DNA of 64,000 bases from Paenibacillus sp. PCH8 (GCF_002968835.1 NZ_PKQK01000001.1:2108001-2172000); one strand, 5' to 3'; positions 22,318-31,940 are shown, counted from the first letter of the stretch. The notes: a model not told the origin generated them from the letters alone. Made by a program: numbers and translations.

Positions 22318-23262
22318 GTGATTGAAATCGAAAAGCCGAAAATTGAGACGGTAGACGTCAACGATGATGGCACCTATGGGAAATTCGTAGTAGAACCGCT
22401 AGAGCGTGGATACGGTACGACGCTTGGAAACTCGCTTCGCCGAATCTTGCTCTCGTCACTGCCGGGTGCGGCAGTGTCTTCGGTTCAAATCGATGGCGTT
22501 CTGCATGAATTTGCTACAGTTCCTGGCGTAATGGAAGATGTTACGGAGGTTATTCTTAACCTGAAAGCTTTGTCGCTCAAAATTCATTCTGATGAGGAGA
22601 AAGTGCTCGAGATTGATGCTGAAGGCGAAGGAGCAATTACGGCTGGAGATATCCGTGCTGACTCCGATGTGGAAATCCTTAATCCGGATTTGCATATTGC
22701 TACGCTCGGACCAGGTTCGAGACTTCACATGCGTATTTTTGCCAATCGCGGTCGCGGCTACGTCCAGGCAGATCGGAATAAACGCGATGACCAGCCGATC
22801 GGCGTCATCCCAGTCGATTCCATCTTTACCCCGATCAGCCGCGTTAACTACGCTGTGGAAAATACGCGTGTCGGTCAAGTGACCAACTATGACAAGCTCA
22901 CGTTGGAAGTTTGGACTGACGGAAGTATTCGTCCTGAAGAGGCTGTAAGCCTTGGCGCTAAAATTTTGACTGAGCATTTGATGCTCTTCGTGGGTCTAAC
23001 AGACGAAGCGAAAGATGCTGAAATTATGGTCGAAAAAGAAGAAGACAAAAAAGAAAAAGTACTCGAAATGACGATCGAAGAGCTGGATCTCTCTGTTCGT
23101 TCCTACAACTGCCTCAAACGTGCCGGTATTAATACTGTGCAAGAGCTGACTACGAAAACGGAAGAAGACATGATGAAAGTCCGTAACCTCGGACGCAAGT
23201 CTTTGGAAGAAGTTCAAGAGAAGCTTGAGGAACTTGGTTTGGGACTCCGTACAGAAGAATAA
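22318..23262 (+). CDS. rpoA: RNA polymerase alpha subunit
   Basis: A 314-residue protein that nucleates RNA polymerase assembly through its N-terminal domain ([19 protein letters not shown]) and contacts UP elements and activators through its C-terminal domain ([19 protein letters not shown], then [16 protein letters not shown]). A charged linker ([10 protein letters not shown]) joins the two. The start is GTG at 22318 behind GAAGGAGGGG. Length is normal for Bacillales. It is 34 bases before rplQ. Confidence 0.98.
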   Translation: MIEIEKPKIETVDVNDDGTYGKFVVEPLERGYGTTLGNSLRRILLSSLPGAAVSSVQIDGVLHEFATVPGVMEDVTEVILNLKALSLKIHSDEEKVLEIDAEGEGAITAGDIRADSDVEILNPDLHIATLGPGSRLHMRIFANRGRGYVQADRNKRDDQPIGVIPVDSIFTPISRVNYAVENTRVGQVTNYDKLTLEVWTDGSIRPEEAVSLGAKILTEHLMLFVGLTDEAKDAEIMVEKEEDKKEKVLEMTIEELDLSVRSYNCLKRAGINTVQELTTKTEEDMMKVRNLGRKSLEEVQEKLEELGLGLRTEE

Positions 23263-23296
23263 ACAGCCGAGTGCTTGAAGTGAAGGAGGGAAAACA

Positions 23297-23662
23297 ATGG
23301 CATATCAAAAGTTGGGCCGTAATTCCAGCGCACGTAAAGCTTTGTTCCGTGACCTGGTAACCGACCTGTTCTTATACGAACGCATTCAGACAACTGAAGC
23401 GAAAGCTAAAGAGGTTCGTTCTATTGCTGAAAAAATTATCACTAAAGCGAAAAAGGGAGATCTTCATGCCCGTCGCCAAGTGGCAGCTTATGTTCGTCGC
23501 GAAACTATCGATGGTGAACAAGATGCAATCCAAAAACTGTTTAGCGAATTGTCCACTCGTTACGCTGAGCGTCCAGGTGGATACACACGTATCCTGAAGC
23601 TGGGACCTCGTCGTGGTGACGCTGCGCCAATGGTTTACTTGGAACTGGTTGACCGCGCGTAA
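23297..23662 (+). CDS. rplQ: 50S ribosomal protein L17
   Basis: A 121-residue 50S protein near the exit tunnel. [20 protein letters not shown] and the C-terminal [20 protein letters not shown] are diagnostic. GAAGGAGGG precedes the ATG. It is the last gene of the S10-spc-alpha run: a terminator follows at 23748, and the ecfA1-ecfA2-ecfT genes that follow rplQ in B. subtilis are absent. Confidence 0.98.
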   Translation: MAYQKLGRNSSARKALFRDLVTDLFLYERIQTTEAKAKEVRSIAEKIITKAKKGDLHARRQVAAYVRRETIDGEQDAIQKLFSELSTRYAERPGGYTRILKLGPRRGDAAPMVYLELVDRA

Positions 23663-23747
23663 AACAGATGAGATGAGGAAAGGGGACAGAATCTGTGATT
23701 CTGGATTAACCCTTTTTTTCTCTTCATTTTGGATTTCGTGCTGTAAT

Positions 23748-23772
23748 AGAAGCTCCGTTAGGAGCTTCTTTT
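23748..23772 (+). terminator. rho-independent terminator after rplQ
   Basis: A 9-bp stem (AGAAGCTCC with GGAGCTTCT, loop GTTA) runs into TTTTG. It closes the alpha operon before truA. Confidence 0.8.
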
Positions 23773-23821
23773 GCTGTTCGGGATAGGGGTATGTATAGTA
23801 TGGAACAAAGGTGTGTTTATA

Positions 23822-24595
23822 ATGCGGAACTTATGTATGACGTTAACTTATGATGGCACTGCCTATTTCGGCTTTCAAGTGCAGCCGGGAGGGAATACGA
23901 TTCAGGATCATCTTGAAGATGCCATTCGTGCTTTGACCGGTGAGACTATTAAAATTACAGGTTCAGGCAGAACGGATGCTGGTGTTCACGCCCGCAGACA
24001 AATCTTCAATTTTCCTACGGAGTCCCAGATCCCGATTGAACGTTGGTGTATTGCACTCAACTCCAGATTACCATCCGATATTGTTGTGATTGATGCTATT
24101 GAGGTTCCGTCTGATTTTCATTCTCGCTATGCAGCGAAAAAGAAAACCTATCGATATACTGTCAATGCAAATCAATTTCCGGATGTATTCAACAGAAGAT
24201 TGCAGTATCATCATCATGCGAAGCTGGACATTATGGCGATGCAGGAGGGATTGCGTCATTTTATAGGCACGTATGATTTCACCTCCTTTGCTTCACGCAA
24301 GTCTCAGAAAGAGAATCATGTACGTTCGGTATACGAAGCATGGATGGAAGTGGACCGATCAATGTGCAGAGACCATCCGCGCGATCAGGGTGTCATTCAT
24401 ATCTATGTGAGTGGTAACGGCTTTTTGCAGCATATGGTTCGTATTATTGTAGGGACACTGCTGGAGATCGGAGAGGGCAAACGGAAAGCCTCTGATGTAC
24501 CGAATATGATTGCTGCATGTCATCGTTCTGCTGCAGGTCCTACTGCAGTTAGCTGTGGATTAATGCTCTGGGATCTTGAATACAAAAAAGATTAA
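23822..24595 (+). CDS. truA: tRNA pseudouridine(38-40) synthase TruA
   Basis: A 257-residue enzyme that makes pseudouridine at positions 38-40 of the tRNA anticodon stem-loop. The catalytic aspartate is D52 in SGRTDAGVHA; YGFQVQ-type (YFGFQVQPGG) and FLQHMVRIIVGTLLEIG blocks are present. A longer frame opens at 23771, but the ATG at 23822 gives the typical start MRNLCMTLTYDGTAYFG and the normal length. The ribosome binding site (AAAGGTG) is weak. It stands alone between two transcription signals. Confidence 0.93.
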   Translation: MRNLCMTLTYDGTAYFGFQVQPGGNTIQDHLEDAIRALTGETIKITGSGRTDAGVHARRQIFNFPTESQIPIERWCIALNSRLPSDIVVIDAIEVPSDFHSRYAAKKKTYRYTVNANQFPDVFNRRLQYHHHAKLDIMAMQEGLRHFIGTYDFTSFASRKSQKENHVRSVYEAWMEVDRSMCRDHPRDQGVIHIYVSGNGFLQHMVRIIVGTLLEIGEGKRKASDVPNMIAACHRSAAGPTAVSCGLMLWDLEYKKD

Positions 24596-24624
24596 ATTTG
24601 CTGAGTAAAAAGCTTAATTAACAC

Positions 24625-24653
24625 TTGCGATTTAATCGCCTATCATGTAATAT
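24625..24653 (+). promoter_or_regulatory. sigma-A promoter for rplM-rpsI
   Basis: TTGCGA (24625-24630), 17-base spacer, TAATAT (24648-24653). It starts a leader of about 140 bases before rplM. Leaders of this operon in Firmicutes are often structured regulatory RNAs (L13 leader); I did not verify a fold here. Confidence 0.7.
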
Positions 24654-24800
24654 AAAAGTTGTGTTTTCTTAATGGCTTTCCCACAGCCCCAATTAAGAGC
24701 TTCACATCGAAATAACAATCCATCAAGACCTAAAGTTATAACTTAACGAACGAAGATAAATGAAAATGATGATTTTGAACATTTTAAGGAGGAACTTTTC

Positions 24801-25238
24801 ATGCGTACTACGTACATGGCGAAGCCTAACGAAGTTGAGCGCCAATGGCACATCATTGATGCTGAAGGCAAAACCCTCGGACGTTTGGCGAGCGAAGCAG
24901 CAGCTTTGATTCGCGGCAAACATAAGCCACAATTCACTCCACATGTGGACACTGGCGATTTCGTTGTTATCATCAATGCGGAGAAAATCGTATTGACTGG
25001 TAAGAAAATGCAAGGTAAAAAATACTACCGTCACTCGATGCATCCAGGTGGTTTGAAAGTAACTTCAGCTGAAGAGATGATCAAGAACAAACCTGAGCGT
25101 GTGTTGGAATTGGCTGTTCGCGGCATGCTTCCTAAAACTCGCATGGGCGAGAAAATGAAGCTGAGACTTAAAGCGTACAAAGGCACTGAGCATCCACATG
25201 CAGCACAAAAACCAGAAGTTTACGAACTTCGCGGTTAA
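24801..25238 (+). CDS. rplM: 50S ribosomal protein L13
   Basis: A 145-residue early-assembly 50S protein. [37 protein letters not shown] and the block [20 protein letters not shown] are diagnostic. TAAGGAGG precedes the ATG at 24801. It forms a two-gene operon with rpsI, 19 bases downstream, closed by a strong terminator. Confidence 0.98.
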   Translation: MRTTYMAKPNEVERQWHIIDAEGKTLGRLASEAAALIRGKHKPQFTPHVDTGDFVVIINAEKIVLTGKKMQGKKYYRHSMHPGGLKVTSAEEMIKNKPERVLELAVRGMLPKTRMGEKMKLRLKAYKGTEHPHAAQKPEVYELRG

Positions 25239-25257
25239 TTAAAAGGAGGACAGTTTC

Positions 25258-25650
25258 ATGGCACAAGTACAATACTATGGGACAGGTCGTCGTAAACATT
25301 CGGTAGCACGTGTTCGCCTTGTACCGGGTGAAGGACGCATTGTCATCAATAAACGTGATATTAATGAATACTTCGGTTTGGAAACACTCAAACTGATCGT
25401 AAAACAACCACTGAACTTGACAGAAACGCTCAACAATTATGACGTTCTTGTTATCGCTCATGGTGGCGGAATCTCCGGTCAAGCCGGCGCGATCCGTCAT
25501 GGTATCTCCCGTGCTCTGCTCAAAGCAGATCCGGAATATCGTGCATCCCTGAAAAAAGCAGGATTCCTGACTCGTGACCCACGTATGAAAGAACGTAAAA
25601 AATACGGTCTTAAAGCGGCTCGTCGCGCACCTCAGTTCTCCAAACGTTAA
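25258..25650 (+). CDS. rpsI: 30S ribosomal protein S9
   Basis: A 130-residue protein whose C-terminal tail reaches the P-site t[23 protein letters not shown] and the ending [16 protein letters not shown] are diagnostic. AAAGGAGG precedes the ATG. It is the second gene of the rplM-rpsI operon. Confidence 0.98.
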   Translation: MAQVQYYGTGRRKHSVARVRLVPGEGRIVINKRDINEYFGLETLKLIVKQPLNLTETLNNYDVLVIAHGGGISGQAGAIRHGISRALLKADPEYRASLKKAGFLTRDPRMKERKKYGLKAARRAPQFSKR

Positions 25651-25663
25651 TATGCATTGCAAG

Positions 25664-25691
25664 CCTTTGGCCTCGGCCAAAGGTTTTTTTT
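25664..25691 (+). terminator. rho-independent terminator after rpsI
   Basis: CCTTTGGCC pairs with GGCCAAAGG around a very short loop and runs into eight T residues. Confidence 0.9.
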
Positions 25692-26349
25692 GTATGTACA
25701 GGACTTATTTCATCGTATATTCTTTCACGGTGCATGCATGAAACTATTCACTAATTACTTACTTATTCTTTTTAAATGCCTCTAAAGCTTTTCATTCCCT
25801 TGGAGTTACTCCTGCATATACTCCTTTAACATCTGCTTTTAGTACATCTCAACTAAACCTTCCTATCGTTTTTGATAATTCCCTGTACATCTCTGTATCT
25901 CACACATAATTATTCTTCTCTTTTTAATGGCTCAATTACAAGCTCATTTCTAAACCTTATAGTCAACAGTTCGATCCGTTCCCGTTTTCTTATGATGCGT
26001 CTGTGTAGTATACATTTGTCATCAGTATTTCTTATGGAATCCATAAATGTTTCTTACATTATGCTCTGCTGTGTATCACAATCTTTTTAACCAAATCACC
26101 TGTTCTTGGCATTCTATATTTCCGAAGGAAAGATGTTATTCAGTGCAGTTCTTAACCATTTGGGCTTTTAAACCCGGTAGCAGCAAAGGTTTGACGAGTT
26201 AATGATTCTGATAGCACCTGCCCATAGACCCAAATGAACGTGATTGATTTTATCTGAAAATTAGAATTTTGATTAAATCGTACTAAAATCATGTATGAAA
26301 AGGACATAAAAATGGACAAAAGCTGATTAGTATTACCAGGTGGCAGGCA
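25692..26349. other. AT-rich gap with a possible decayed reverse-strand gene
   Basis: No intact gene is seen. On the reverse strand, fragments read from 26044 to 25910 (44 codons) and, in another frame, from 25890 to about 25764, interrupted by stops. The second contains ADVKGVYAGVTPRE, stop, KALEAFKKNK, weakly reminiscent of IS256-type transposases, but this could be chance. A forward frame at 25872-26090 is rich in Ser, Leu and Ile and has no ribosome binding site, so it is not called. Confidence 0.3.
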
Positions 26350-26377
26350 TTGACATCTCGGATGAAAGATTTATACT
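26350..26377 (+). promoter_or_regulatory. sigma-A promoter for cysH-sat
   Basis: TTGACA (26350-26355), 16-base spacer, TATACT (26372-26377). It lies 66 bases before the cysH start. No S-box riboswitch pattern was recognised between them. Confidence 0.65.
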
Positions 26378-26443
26378 ATACATAATTCATATTAGATTAG
26401 TCGGCTTTAAATGTGTTGAATGCTGAATGGGGGAAATTTAAAG

Positions 26444-27136
26444 ATGAACTTGTTGGAGAAAGAAGAATTGGCTCGGACTAAAGCAGAGGAATTAGAACAA
26501 GCTAGTCCAGAGGATATTATTCGGTATGCCATTGAAACGTTCCCAAATATCACTTTTGCATGTAGTTTTGGTGCAGAAGATGTTGTACTTGTAGATATGC
26601 TACAGAAGATCAGCCCATCCACGGATGTTTTTTATCTGGATACAGATTTTCATTTTAAAGAAACATACGAAACACGCGATAAGATGCAAGAGAACTACAA
26701 CCTTAATTTTGTCCGTGTATCACCCAAGATTACTCCTGAAGAGCAGGCAGTTCAGCATGGTGAGGAATTGTGGAAGTCCGACGCTAATGCATGTTGTAAC
26801 ATTCGCAAAGTCGAACCATTAACACGTATTCTTTCGCAGTATGATGCTTGGATTACAGGTATACGCAGAGATCAGGCGCCGACTCGTGCTAATTCAAAAA
26901 AGGTTGAATATGACTCCAAGTTTGGACTCATGAAGTTTAATCCGATTGCACATTGGACGACAGAGGATGTATGGGAGTACATTCGAGCTAATAACGTGGT
27001 ATACAATCCGCTTCATGATCAGAACTACCCGAGTATTGGATGCGAGTACTGCACGCGTCAGGTTATGCCTGGTGAGGACCCTCGTGCTGGACGCTGGTCT
27101 GGCAATGATAAAACGGAATGTGGCCTTCATAAATAA
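26444..27136 (+). CDS. cysH: phosphoadenylyl/adenylyl-sulfate reductase
   Basis: A 230-residue thioredoxin-dependent reductase that produces sulfite in sulfate assimilation. The nucleotide-binding block TFACSFGAEDVVLVDML is present. The cysteine pairs C117-C118 (ACCNIRKVEPL) and C200/C203 (GCEYC) are the four ligands of a [4Fe-4S] cluster, and the catalytic cysteine is in the C-terminal ECGLHK. This cluster-containing form usually accepts APS directly, in keeping with sat next door and no APS kinase gene nearby. ATG 26444 is chosen over 26420 because GGGGGAA precedes it. Confidence 0.93.
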   Translation: MNLLEKEELARTKAEELEQASPEDIIRYAIETFPNITFACSFGAEDVVLVDMLQKISPSTDVFYLDTDFHFKETYETRDKMQENYNLNFVRVSPKITPEEQAVQHGEELWKSDANACCNIRKVEPLTRILSQYDAWITGIRRDQAPTRANSKKVEYDSKFGLMKFNPIAHWTTEDVWEYIRANNVVYNPLHDQNYPSIGCEYCTRQVMPGEDPRAGRWSGNDKTECGLHK

Positions 27137-27160
27137 TTGAATAAACAAGGAGCTGACAAG

Positions 27161-28330
27161 ATGACATCGATTCTGCCTCATGGAGGTACGTTGATACAGC
27201 GTATCGTACAAGGAGAAGAACGGGAGCAATTATTGCAAGATAGTAAGAATTTATCCTCTTTACGTATTAATACCTGGACAATTTCAGATTTGGATCTGAT
27301 TGGTGTAGGAGCGTTCTCGCCACTCCAAGGTTTCTTGAATGAGGAAGATTACCTTTCGGTTGTGTCTCGCATGCGTCTCGCGGATGGAACCGTCTGGAGT
27401 ATACCGATTACACTTGCTGTTGATGATAAACAAGCGGCATCCCTCCAGATTGGTGAACGTGTGAAACTTGTCGGTGATCATGATGGAGTAACTTATGGAT
27501 TGCTCGAAGTCCAAAGTATATATCAGGTGAATCAGGGTGACGAAGCCCGACGTGTATTCAAGACCGATGATCCAGAGCATCCGGGTGTTAAAAAGCTGTT
27601 GGAGCGTCCTGCAACATACGTAGGAGGTCCAATCCAAGTCCTAAATCGTCCGAAACCCGTGAAATTTGAAGAGTTCTATTATGACCCTGCAGATACCCGA
27701 AAGACTTTCCAGGAGAAAGGGTGGAAAACGGTAGTTGGTTTCCAGACACGTAATCCGGTCCATCGTGCTCATGAATATATCCAGAAGACTGCCATGGAGA
27801 TTGTAGACGCACTTTTCCTGAATCCGCTCGTAGGAGAGACGAAGTCAGATGATGTTCCAGCAGATGTTCGCATGAAGAGTTATCTGGTGTTGCTGGAGAA
27901 CTATTACCCAACGGATCGTGCGTTTTTAGGTGTGTTTCCCGCAGCCATGCGATATGCCGGCCCACGAGAGGCTATTTTTCATGCAATGGTCCGCAAAAAT
28001 TACGGTTGTACCCACTTTATCGTCGGGCGAGATCATGCGGGTGTAGGTGATTATTACGGAACATATGAAGCACAGGAGATTTTCTCCAACTTTACAGCAG
28101 ATGAACTGGGGATCACTCCATTGTTCTTCGAACACAGTTTCTTCTGTACCAAATGTGGAAACATGGCATCCAGCAAAACCTGTCCACATGATAAAGAGCA
28201 CCACATGACGCTGTCGGGTACCAAGGTACGTGGGTTGCTGCGTGACGGTCAGTGTCCACCGCCTGAGTTTACACGTCCTGAGGTAGCTGAGGTGCTGATT
28301 GAAGGGATGGCAGAGCAAGTCCGCTCCTAA
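27161..28330 (+). CDS. sat: sulfate adenylyltransferase (ATP sulfurylase)
   Basis: A 389-residue enzyme that makes adenosine 5'-phosphosulfate from ATP and sulfate. The nucleotide-binding motif [11 protein letters not shown] and the later [19 protein letters not shown] block are diagnostic. A CxxC...C...H pattern near the end ([16 protein letters not shown]) may be a small zinc site. A TTG at 27137 is in frame, but AAGGAG precedes the ATG at 27161. It lies 24 bases after cysH, forming one operon for the first two assimilation steps. Confidence 0.95.
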   Translation: MTSILPHGGTLIQRIVQGEEREQLLQDSKNLSSLRINTWTISDLDLIGVGAFSPLQGFLNEEDYLSVVSRMRLADGTVWSIPITLAVDDKQAASLQIGERVKLVGDHDGVTYGLLEVQSIYQVNQGDEARRVFKTDDPEHPGVKKLLERPATYVGGPIQVLNRPKPVKFEEFYYDPADTRKTFQEKGWKTVVGFQTRNPVHRAHEYIQKTAMEIVDALFLNPLVGETKSDDVPADVRMKSYLVLLENYYPTDRAFLGVFPAAMRYAGPREAIFHAMVRKNYGCTHFIVGRDHAGVGDYYGTYEAQEIFSNFTADELGITPLFFEHSFFCTKCGNMASSKTCPHDKEHHMTLSGTKVRGLLRDGQCPPPEFTRPEVAEVLIEGMAEQVRS

Positions 28331-28398
28331 CGGTATATTTGTCCATCTTGTCCCATATAGATGATTAGAGTCATTTATAGGGGCGAGGTGGTTTTTTT

Positions 28399-29154
28399 AT
28401 GCGTAAAAATATGGGGAAACACTTTGTAGTCTGGATCAGGTTAAAGACCATTAAAAGGGTTATGTTAAGCCTCTGCTTGTTGGCCATGTTAGTGGCCGTA
28501 GTATCTTATGAAATGCCTTCCGCCAAGACGTCAGGTTATTGGAGTTTGCCGATGGCTGGTAAAGTCATAGCCATTGATGCAGGACACGGAGGACCGGATG
28601 GAGGAGCTGTGAGCAGACAAGGGGTAATTGAAAAAGATATCAATCTGGCTATCGCCTTGTATGTGAGGGATTATTTGCAACAGTCAGGAGCTTTGGTGGT
28701 TATGACAAGAGAAATAGACACTGATCTGGCTGAATCAGACACCAGGGGGTATTCCAAACGCAAAACTGAAGATCTGAAGCAGAGAGTCCGGCGGATAGAG
28801 GATAAGCAAGCAGATCTCTTTATCAGCATTCACATGAACAGTGTTCCTTCAAACCGATGGAGCGGAGCTCAAGTTTTCTATACACCTAATCATCCGGACA
28901 ACGAAGGGCTGGCCAATCTGCTACAGCAAGAGATGATTCGTAATCTGGAGAATACAGATCGAATCGCCAAAACGGTCAATACAGTCTATCTGCTACAGGC
29001 TCTAAAGATCCCGTCAGCGCTTGTAGAAGTAGGTTTCCTTTCTCATCCGGAAGAAGCACGTTTGCTTGCAGACGAAGCCTATCAGCGTAAGGTTGCTGCT
29101 TCGATCTATAACGGAATTCTCCGATATTCATCAGGGGAACGTCCTAAAAGTTAG
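28399..29154 (+). CDS. cwlD: N-acetylmuramoyl-L-alanine amidase CwlD (spore cortex)
   Basis: A 251-residue Amidase_3 protein with an N-terminal membrane segment (about residues 20-36). In Bacillus CwlD strips peptides from muramic acid, the first step in making muramic delta-lactam in the spore cortex. Zinc ligands are expected in AIDAGHGGPDGGA (His) and SIHMNS (His), with the catalytic Glu in VEVGFLSHPEE. GAGGTGG precedes the ATG. The order cwlD, Mrp-family gene, gerD, kbaA, pdaB matches B. subtilis. Confidence 0.95.
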   Translation: MRKNMGKHFVVWIRLKTIKRVMLSLCLLAMLVAVVSYEMPSAKTSGYWSLPMAGKVIAIDAGHGGPDGGAVSRQGVIEKDINLAIALYVRDYLQQSGALVVMTREIDTDLAESDTRGYSKRKTEDLKQRVRRIEDKQADLFISIHMNSVPSNRWSGAQVFYTPNHPDNEGLANLLQQEMIRNLENTDRIAKTVNTVYLLQALKIPSALVEVGFLSHPEEARLLADEAYQRKVAASIYNGILRYSSGERPKS

Positions 29155-29172
29155 TCAGAATAAGAAAGGTAA

Positions 29173-29181
29173 TGATATAAT
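29173..29181 (+). promoter_or_regulatory. possible extended -10 promoter before the Mrp-family gene
   Basis: TGATATAAT at 29173-29181 matches an extended -10 element (TGnTATAAT); no good -35 is seen. It lies 53 bases before the downstream start codon. Confidence 0.4.
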
Positions 29182-29233
29182 TGGAACCGCATACCTAATT
29201 ACATGCCAATAGATAAAGCTGAGGTGCTGTCCG

Positions 29234-30334
29234 ATGTTATCAAAAGAACAGATACTGGAACTATTACAGCCATTACAAGAACCGCAATTGGGAGTAAGTC
29301 TGACCGAACTGGGATGGGTTCGTGATGTTATGGTGAAGGAAAATCATGTGGCTCTGAACATGGTGACACTGGAGAATCGATCTGAGGATACAACGGCTTT
29401 GAGTGATGCTGCTCGTAATCTGTTGTCCCAACACGGAATAAAGGATGTACATATTCGCCTGCGTGCAGCTTCTGAGCATGATCGTGAGAGTCTGAATATG
29501 AGACAACCCGAGGATGAGCCAGATCCGGATGAAGTACTCGTCAAAGGCCACGCAGCAGGTCTGGATGGACATGCGCTGTTAAGTCCTGAATCAGGAGTTC
29601 GCTTTATCGCAGTCGCCAGTGGTAAAGGCGGGGTTGGTAAATCAACAGTGACGGTTAATTTGGCTGCAGCCTTGGCACGTCAAGGGAAGAAAGTGGGATT
29701 GATTGACGCTGATATCTATGGCTTCAGTGTACCCGATATGATGGGAATTGAAGAATATCCAGTCGTGGAGGATGGAGTTATTCAACCGGTTGAGCGTTTC
29801 GGTGTCAAAGTCATGTCGATGGGCTTCTTTATTCGGGAGAACAACCCGGTGATCTGGCGTGGCCCCATGCTCGGTCGGATGCTACGTCAATTCTTCACTG
29901 ATGTTCAGTGGGGCGAACTGGATTATATGTTGCTGGATTTGCCACCAGGAACGGGAGATGTAGCTTTGGATGTGCATCAGATGTTACCGCATAGCAAGGA
30001 GATCATCGTTACCACACCGCATGCAACAGCAGCTTTTGTCGCAGCACGTGCAGGTGCAATGGCCATTCAGACCGATCATGAGTTACTTGGTGTGGTGGAG
30101 AATATGGCTTACTACGAGTGTGGCAGTTGTGGAGAGAAGGATTATGTCTTTGGTCGTGGAGGCGGAGGAAGACTTGCAGAAAGTCTGCATACGGGCTTGC
30201 TTGCTCAGATACCATTAGGTACTCCGGATAATCATCCTTCCGAACCTGATTTCTCACCCTCGGTCTACAAAGCAGATTCCCGGATCGGGGCGATCTATGA
30301 TGAAGTTGCTCGCTCCATTGAATCCAAATTCTAA
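29234..30334 (+). CDS. salA: Mrp/NBP35-family P-loop ATPase (SalA/ApbC-like)
   Basis: A 366-residue cytosolic ATPase. The first ~75 residues look like a MIP18/DUF59 domain, and the deviant Walker A SGKGGVGKST lies at residues 129-138, followed by GLIDADIYGFSVPDM and DLPPGTGDVAL. C296 and C299 (CGSCG) can hold a bridging Fe-S cluster in the dimer, as in Fe-S carrier proteins of the family. In B. subtilis the gene at this position is salA, a regulator of protease expression; symbol given by synteny. GAGGTG precedes the ATG. Confidence 0.88.
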   Translation: MLSKEQILELLQPLQEPQLGVSLTELGWVRDVMVKENHVALNMVTLENRSEDTTALSDAARNLLSQHGIKDVHIRLRAASEHDRESLNMRQPEDEPDPDEVLVKGHAAGLDGHALLSPESGVRFIAVASGKGGVGKSTVTVNLAAALARQGKKVGLIDADIYGFSVPDMMGIEEYPVVEDGVIQPVERFGVKVMSMGFFIRENNPVIWRGPMLGRMLRQFFTDVQWGELDYMLLDLPPGTGDVALDVHQMLPHSKEIIVTTPHATAAFVAARAGAMAIQTDHELLGVVENMAYYECGSCGEKDYVFGRGGGGRLAESLHTGLLAQIPLGTPDNHPSEPDFSPSVYKADSRIGAIYDEVARSIESKF

Positions 30335-30359
30335 TTGTTTGCGTAGTTAAATACTAATA

Positions 30360-30387
30360 AAGCCTGCGTCCATACGGATGCAGGCTT
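30360..30387. terminator. bidirectional terminator between the Mrp-family gene and gerD
   Basis: A 12-bp stem (30360-30371 with 30376-30387, loop ATAC) with one G-T pair lies between two converging genes. The T-rich tail is better on the reverse strand, so it serves gerD at least. Confidence 0.75.
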
Positions 30388-30418
30388 ATCAGTTTCTGTG
30401 ATGTATCATCACCTATTG

Positions 30419-31159
30419 TTACGAACCGCCACTTCCGCCAGAGCCACCACTGCCTCCATCTCCGCCGTCGCTACCTCCCTGCCCCTGGCCATCTTGTCCG
30501 CCCTGCTGTTGCCCACCACTCTCTACTTTTGGTTGTAGCTCGTCCTGCACAACTTTCTTGAGCAAAGTGAGTACTTCCATGCGGAACAACGGATTTTGCA
30601 TGACTTCCTGCATAACAGTCATCGTCTGTTTGCGATAATCGGGGGTCTTGGTCATATCCATAAACATCTTGGATACCTCAGGTGATTTCATGATATCCCC
30701 AATGGACTTTTGATATGTGGGATCTTTAATCAACTGCATGTGGAGCTGCTTGCTTTGTGAGTTGATTACTTTGGCGAATTCGCCAGCAAACTGAGGATCT
30801 GTCATGATTTTCTCAAATTCCTTCTTGTATTCAGGAGCTGTGATGGTATCTTTTACTGCAATACGTATTTGTTCCGAAGATTGCATAGGCATTAACATTT
30901 TCATCCCAATAGTTCCCGAACCACCACCTGATCCGCCACCTTCCGAACCACCGCCCTCCCCGCTGGAGGAACTTTGACCTGTAAGAGCTTCCTCCACTGC
31001 TTTTTTGCCTTCATCACTTTTCAAAATATCTACGACCATCGTTTTCATCTCTTTATAACTGCCCTGAGGAGGCGAAGAACTCTGATCTGAACCGCAGCCG
31101 GCAAGCATGACGGATAGTCCCAGTACGACACAGCATTGCTGCCACAAAGGCCGTTTCAT
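30419..31159 (-). CDS. gerD: spore germination lipoprotein GerD
   Basis: A 246-residue lipoprotein needed in Bacillus spores for fast nutrient germination, where it clusters germinant receptors. The lipobox LAGC places the lipidated cysteine at residue 22 after a basic, hydrophobic signal sequence. The middle is helical (EYKKEFEKIMTDPQFAGEFA, then MQEVMQNPLFRMEVLTLLKK). The last ~35 residues are almost only Gly, Ser, Gln and Asp. A longer frame starts at 31267, but GGAGGG before the ATG at 31159 and the signal peptide fix the start. It is transcribed against its neighbours. Confidence 0.92.
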   Translation of the reverse strand: MKRPLWQQCCVVLGLSVMLAGCGSDQSSSPPQGSYKEMKTMVVDILKSDEGKKAVEEALTGQSSSSGEGGGSEGGGSGGGSGTIGMKMLMPMQSSEQIRIAVKDTITAPEYKKEFEKIMTDPQFAGEFAKVINSQSKQLHMQLIKDPTYQKSIGDIMKSPEVSKMFMDMTKTPDYRKQTMTVMQEVMQNPLFRMEVLTLLKKVVQDELQPKVESGGQQQGGQDGQGQGGSDGGDGGSGGSGGSGGS

Positions 31160-31283
31160 GTGTACAATCCCTCCTTGATTAGATACTGGATGTAGTATGT
31201 GATGGGAAAGGGGGAAATATGTTGAGCAATGATGGTTTTTTGCTGTGAAGGTTGGTAAAATAAACACTCGGGGTGGAAAACAT

Positions 31284-31916
31284 TTGAATTTACGTAAATG
31301 GTTTTTCCTATTTTGGACAGCCTTGCTTATTGGGGCCGCTGGAGCATTAGGTACTGGATTAATTATGATGCTGGTAAACGGAGAGAAAACAAATGGGTTG
31401 AATGATTTTCTTTTGTACCTTCTGATCTTGTTTGGATCAGGCGTTATGATCAGCGTTTATTCACAAATGGGTTTCTTTGCATATCTGATATTGAATTATA
31501 TGGGCAAAGGTGTATTCCCAAAACGTGGATGGCAGATTGTACAGATTATCCTGACGGTGTTAGCCCTGCTTGACGTGATGTTTTTGCGTTTGTTTGTAGG
31601 AGGAGGCCGGGAGCGATTATCGGATATCGTGCTAGGTATCATTATTTTGTTGGCTGCAATTGTTACCGCTTACGTTAAAGTGAAACTGACTCATATTTCG
31701 GCACTCGTACCTACACTCTTTTTTATGATTGCCGTCACCGTAGTGGAGACGATAGGCGTATTGCGCATCGATGTGAATTCTGCAACCATATTTATTGTGG
31801 TTCCCTTGCTGTTATGTAATGCATACCAAATGCTGATATTGCACAGGTTGGTGGATGTATCGACAAAGTCTAGCGTAAGTGGAAAAGCAGAACAGTTAAA
31901 AGAAAGCCGGGCGTAG
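31284..31916 (+). CDS. kbaA: KinB-signalling pathway activation protein KbaA
   Basis: A 210-residue membrane protein with about six hydrophobic segments. In B. subtilis KbaA is needed for activity of the sporulation kinase KinB. The start is taken as TTG at 31284, because GGGGTGG lies upstream and the product starts MNLRKWFFLFWTALL; a GTG at 31245 has no ribosome binding site. The place between gerD and pdaB is as in Bacillus. The last 20 residues are charged and likely cytosolic. Confidence 0.85.
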   Translation: MNLRKWFFLFWTALLIGAAGALGTGLIMMLVNGEKTNGLNDFLLYLLILFGSGVMISVYSQMGFFAYLILNYMGKGVFPKRGWQIVQIILTVLALLDVMFLRLFVGGGRERLSDIVLGIIILLAAIVTAYVKVKLTHISALVPTLFFMIAVTVVETIGVLRIDVNSATIFIVVPLLLCNAYQMLILHRLVDVSTKSSVSGKAEQLKESRA

Positions 31917-31940
31917 ATTGCGTTTGCCAAAAACATACCA

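Noticed and set aside
25872-26090. 72-codon forward frame rich in Ser, Leu and Ile
   Set aside because: No ribosome binding site, low complexity and adjacent to reverse-strand debris.
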